Positions 7,219 to 8,732 of a stretch of DNA of 8,732 bases are shown in pieces. Both the position numbers and the translations under genes were made by a program. Source of the DNA: Candidatus Sediminicultor sextus (lineage in GTDB: Bacteria; Atribacterota; Phoenicimicrobiia; Phoenicimicrobiales; Phoenicimicrobiaceae); contig JADBKX010000035.1 of assembly GCA_014894735.1 (NCBI GenBank), positions 1 to 8,732 of the forward strand. The letters run 5' to 3'. The notes beneath the pieces were generated by a model. That model ran no database searches and had not been told where the DNA came from. It worked only from the letters and a program-made list of their open reading frames with translations. Position 1 is the first letter of the stretch, and every line of letters begins with the position of its first letter.

Positions 7219-8265
7219 TTATGCTGCTTTCACCAGGAATTTCCTGGCTTCTTCCGGTGGCAGGCCATATCTTATACTCTCTATTATTGAAATGATATCC
7301 CTTATTTCAAATTCAAGTGACCACACATATCCTATCGTTTGGATTATACTCATGGGAAACTTACGGGTCAAAGCCCTGAGTTTATAATACATAAACCTGT
7401 TGATGCGCCTTTCCATATATATATTCGTAGATTTCTCTTCTTCTTTAAACAAAAAACCATAGACCGAATTTATGGTCATTCTGTAGAGCTCCTCAAAGTT
7501 CTTGGTATAACACATATCCTTGCGGTCCGCAAAAGTCAGTTTATCTCCAAAATTGATGGTGTAGTTTAAAAGCTCTTCAGGTGACAGGTTGTAAAATTTT
7601 TTGCCCCGGTATATCCACTGAATATTATACAGATCGGCTACCATGCCTTCCCATTTCTTCAGCATTTTTCTGTCATCTCCGGATATCTTTAGCCTTCGGC
7701 TTTGAATGATGTTAAAATAACCCATATCCAGAGCCATCTCAAACCTGAAAAGGTTTTCTCTCCTGCCATCTACCAGGGGGATCAAGAACTCAAAAAACTC
7801 CGAACCTTCCAAAGAATATATCAAGTCCCTAATCGTCCTTGATTTGAAAAGCTTCTCAGGGCTAACTCGACTGTATTTACCTAAAAAAGAGAGGGATTTT
7901 TCAATAGTTTCTGGCTTCTTGCCGTTGAAAATACTTCTGGCCAGAACTTTTAGATCCTCTATCTCATATTTCATATAAAGCGAACGGATAAGATCTTTAT
8001 AATCATCCCGAAAATAATGTATCAGTTTATCCATGTTTTTGATCATATTGCGTTTCAGAATGTCTTCCAGATCTCTCCTGCTGACAGTGTCAAGATGAAT
8101 TTCTCCTAATAGCTTGCCATAAGAAATGTTCTCTTTTAAATAGCGGGCTGCATCGGCCACGGACTTTTTCTTAAGCATGTTCAAGTAGTCTTCCCGCTTT
8201 AAAAATTCTCTTTCCAACGCCCTTATCTTGGTATTTACGGCAGCATATATAGTGACCTTATCCAT
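7219..8265 (-). CDS. atpC: V/A-type ATPase subunit C (AC39/d family), central-stalk socket
   Basis: Subunit C is the funnel-shaped, all-helical socket that joins the D/F shaft to the top of the K ring. The product has 348 residues, near the usual length of about 330-350. It lacks membrane helices and is rich in helices with three-fold internal similarity expected of the family, though that repeat is not obvious by eye. The opening ends in NTKIRALEREFLKREDYLNM, a typical AC39 N-terminus. The end, EFEIRDIISIIESIRYGLPP, matches the family's most conserved C-terminal block. The start at ATG 8265 has CAGGGAGAGCC directly upstream and overlaps the end of H by 8 bp (ATGGATAA). A TTG at 8286 would add seven residues but would lie upstream of that ribosome binding site. 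Its place second in the operon differs from the Enterococcus and Thermus order. In Enterococcus naming this is ntpC. Confidence 0.93.
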   Translation of the reverse strand: MDKVTIYAAVNTKIRALEREFLKREDYLNMLKKKSVADAARYLKENISYGKLLGEIHLDTVSRRDLEDILKRNMIKNMDKLIHYFRDDYKDLIRSLYMKYEIEDLKVLARSIFNGKKPETIEKSLSFLGKYSRVSPEKLFKSRTIRDLIYSLEGSEFFEFLIPLVDGRRENLFRFEMALDMGYFNIIQSRRLKISGDDRKMLKKWEGMVADLYNIQWIYRGKKFYNLSPEELLNYTINFGDKLTFADRKDMCYTKNFEELYRMTINSVYGFLFKEEEKSTNIYMERRINRFMYYKLRALTRKFPMSIIQTIGYVWSLEFEIRDIISIIESIRYGLPPEEARKFLVKAA

Positions 8266-8593
8266 GGCTCTCCCTGCTGATATCAAAAATCCGCTTTAAT
8301 ACTTCATCTGTAATCTTTTTCAGGGATTTTTCAAATTCCCTCTCCATATTTTCCAGGACTTCCTTGGTATTCAACTTCAGCTGATCAACTTCCTGTTGCG
8401 CTTCTTGCAGTATCTTTTTTGTAGTTTTCTTGGTTTCGTCTTCTATCTGGCTTGTATAATCCCTGAGCATTTTCTTTTCTTCTTCTTTATATCGGCCTTC
8501 CAGTTCCGCCAGCTGTTTTTTCCTTCTTGCGCTTATATCAACTGCTCTGGTATCGAGCTCGATGAGCTCTTCTATGATAGTTTGTTCTTCCAA
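8258..8593 (-). CDS. atpH: V/A-type ATPase subunit H (G-type peripheral-stalk subunit), TTG start
   Basis: This 111-residue protein is almost entirely a charged coiled coil, rich in K, E, Q and R, with a few short hydrophobic heptad positions (for example KKILQEAQQEVDQLKLNT). It has no membrane helix. First in an A/V-ATPase operon, a small coiled coil of this size is the H (also called G, ntpF) subunit that pairs with E to form the peripheral stalks. Sequence conservation in this family is low, so the call rests on length, composition and position. Translation most likely begins at TTG 8593: GAAGGTGG lies just upstream with TATT spacing. The next in-frame methionine is residue 42, which would remove a third of the coiled coil. 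The stop overlaps the C start by 8 bp. As the first gene, its rare start codon may limit initial translation. Confidence 0.82.
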   Translation of the reverse strand: MEEQTIIEELIELDTRAVDISARRKKQLAELEGRYKEEEKKMLRDYTSQIEDETKKTTKKILQEAQQEVDQLKLNTKEVLENMEREFEKSLKKITDEVLKRIFDISRESHG

Positions 8594-8596
8594 AAT

Positions 8597-8608
8597 ACCA
8601 CCTTCTTT
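8597..8608 (-). promoter_or_regulatory. Ribosome binding site that sets the TTG start of subunit H
   Basis: The minus strand reads AAAGAAGGTGG, then TATT or so, then TTG at 8593. AAGG is placed 7 nt before the TTG. No ATG or GTG lies in frame within a useful distance, so this site is what supports initiation at the rare start codon TTG. Confidence 0.6.
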
Positions 8609-8611
8609 AAA

Positions 8612-8642
8612 GTTTTAAAATTTCCCAAAAAGAGTTTAAAAC
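8612..8642 (-). repeat. AT-rich inverted repeat upstream of the H ribosome binding site
   Basis: GTTTTAAA (8612-8619) and TTTAAAAC (8635-8642) are perfect 8-bp inverted copies separated by 15 nt. The pair adjoins the leader stem-loop and ends a few bases before the ribosome binding site of H. With almost only A-T pairs an RNA hairpin here would be weak; as DNA it could be a protein-binding site. The TTTAAA core is itself palindromic and common in AT-rich DNA, so chance is a real alternative. Confidence 0.3.
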
Positions 8643-8659
8643 CTGCCCGTAGGGGACAG
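8643..8659 (-). other. Stem-loop in the operon leader
   Basis: In the transcript, CUGUCC (8659-8654) can pair with GGGCAG (8648-8643) around the 5-nt loop CCUAC, giving six pairs of which one is G-U. This is the only GC-rich element in an otherwise AT-rich leader. It is not followed directly by a clean U-run, so it is not a convincing terminator. It may protect the 5' end of the message or take part in leader regulation, or it may be chance. Confidence 0.4.
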
Positions 8660-8697
8660 ATCTATTTAAAAAGCGATTATCTTTTAACTAATTTTTA

Positions 8698-8726
8698 AGT
8701 ATATTACTACTATGCTACAAAGTCAA
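8698..8726 (-). promoter_or_regulatory. Probable housekeeping sigma promoter of the ATPase operon
   Basis: On the minus strand TTGACT (8726-8721) is followed, after exactly 17 bp, by TATACT (8703-8698). These match the sigma-70/sigma-A consensus TTGACA and TATAAT at five of six bases each with ideal spacing. Transcription would start near 8691, leaving a leader of about 97 nt before the H start codon. Only 6 bp of sequence lie beyond the -35 box, so upstream operators or UP elements cannot be judged. No second promoter of this quality was noticed inside the operon. Confidence 0.8.
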
Positions 8727-8732
8727 TTAAGA

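Noticed and set aside
8643..8659. Leader stem-loop as a rho-independent terminator or attenuator
   Set aside because: The stem is short with a G-U pair, and the following sequence is GUUUUAAAC rather than an uninterrupted U-run, so a terminator call is not supported.
608..8698. Open reading frames of 60-137 codons on the plus strand (for example 2025-2438, 3436-3732, 6125-6388, 8396-8698)
   Set aside because: Each lies antisense inside a firmly identified ATPase gene. They have no family resemblance, and their composition (F/L/S-rich) is what antisense reading of K/E-rich coiled-coil genes produces.
1..8732. Mobile elements, CRISPR repeats, tRNA or rRNA genes, toxin-antitoxin or defence genes
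   Set aside because: The operon fills the window with short junctions; I saw no direct repeats, transposase motifs or structured RNA genes, and no sign of insertion or frameshift in any ATPase gene.

Overview
The window holds one operon, read entirely on the minus strand, that encodes a bacterial A/V-type (rotary) ATPase. Transcription runs from high to low coordinates: H (peripheral stalk), C (central-stalk socket), I (membrane stator), K (proteolipid c-ring), F (central stalk), E (peripheral stalk), A (catalytic), B (nucleotide-binding, non-catalytic) and D (central shaft). D runs off the left edge with 200 codons visible and no stop yet. Together these nine genes supply every subunit class of a bacterial A/V-ATPase.

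The organism is most likely a Firmicute of the class Clostridia. The DNA is AT-rich, with strong AGGAGG-like ribosome binding sites, TTG and ATG starts and a textbook housekeeping sigma promoter. Subunit A carries the P-loop GGFGTGKT, and subunit K has a two-helix N-terminal extension; I recall both from clostridial V-type ATPases. This is recognition from memory, not a database search. An archaeon is unlikely because of the promoter.

Layout: positions 8594-8732 are the only sizeable non-coding stretch. They hold a promoter (TTGACT, 17 bp, TATACT), a leader of about 97 nt with two possible stem-loops, and the H ribosome binding site. From 8593 leftward the genes are packed. By my preferred starts the junctions are: H/C overlap 8 bp, C/I gap 18, I/K gap 22, K/F gap 10, F/E gap 10, E/A gap 1, A/B overlap 11, B/D gap 6. 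This implies one polycistronic message with translational coupling. No gene, IS element, tRNA or CRISPR array interrupts it, and there is no gene-free stretch over 300 bases.

How the parts work together: A and B form the A3B3 head that makes or splits ATP at the A/B interfaces. D and F form the rotor shaft and C couples it to the ring of K subunits. The I subunit supplies the half-channels and the essential arginine against which the K glutamate turns, while E and H form the peripheral stalks. The sequence does not say whether it works as an ATP synthase or as an ion pump. The ion (H+ or Na+) is also uncertain, though K lacks several classical Na+ ligands.

This is a largely ordinary housekeeping operon. 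I do not see a new biological system. The points most worth a second look are the gene order, the architecture and ion-site residues of subunit K, a small hairpin just upstream of K, and the structured leader.
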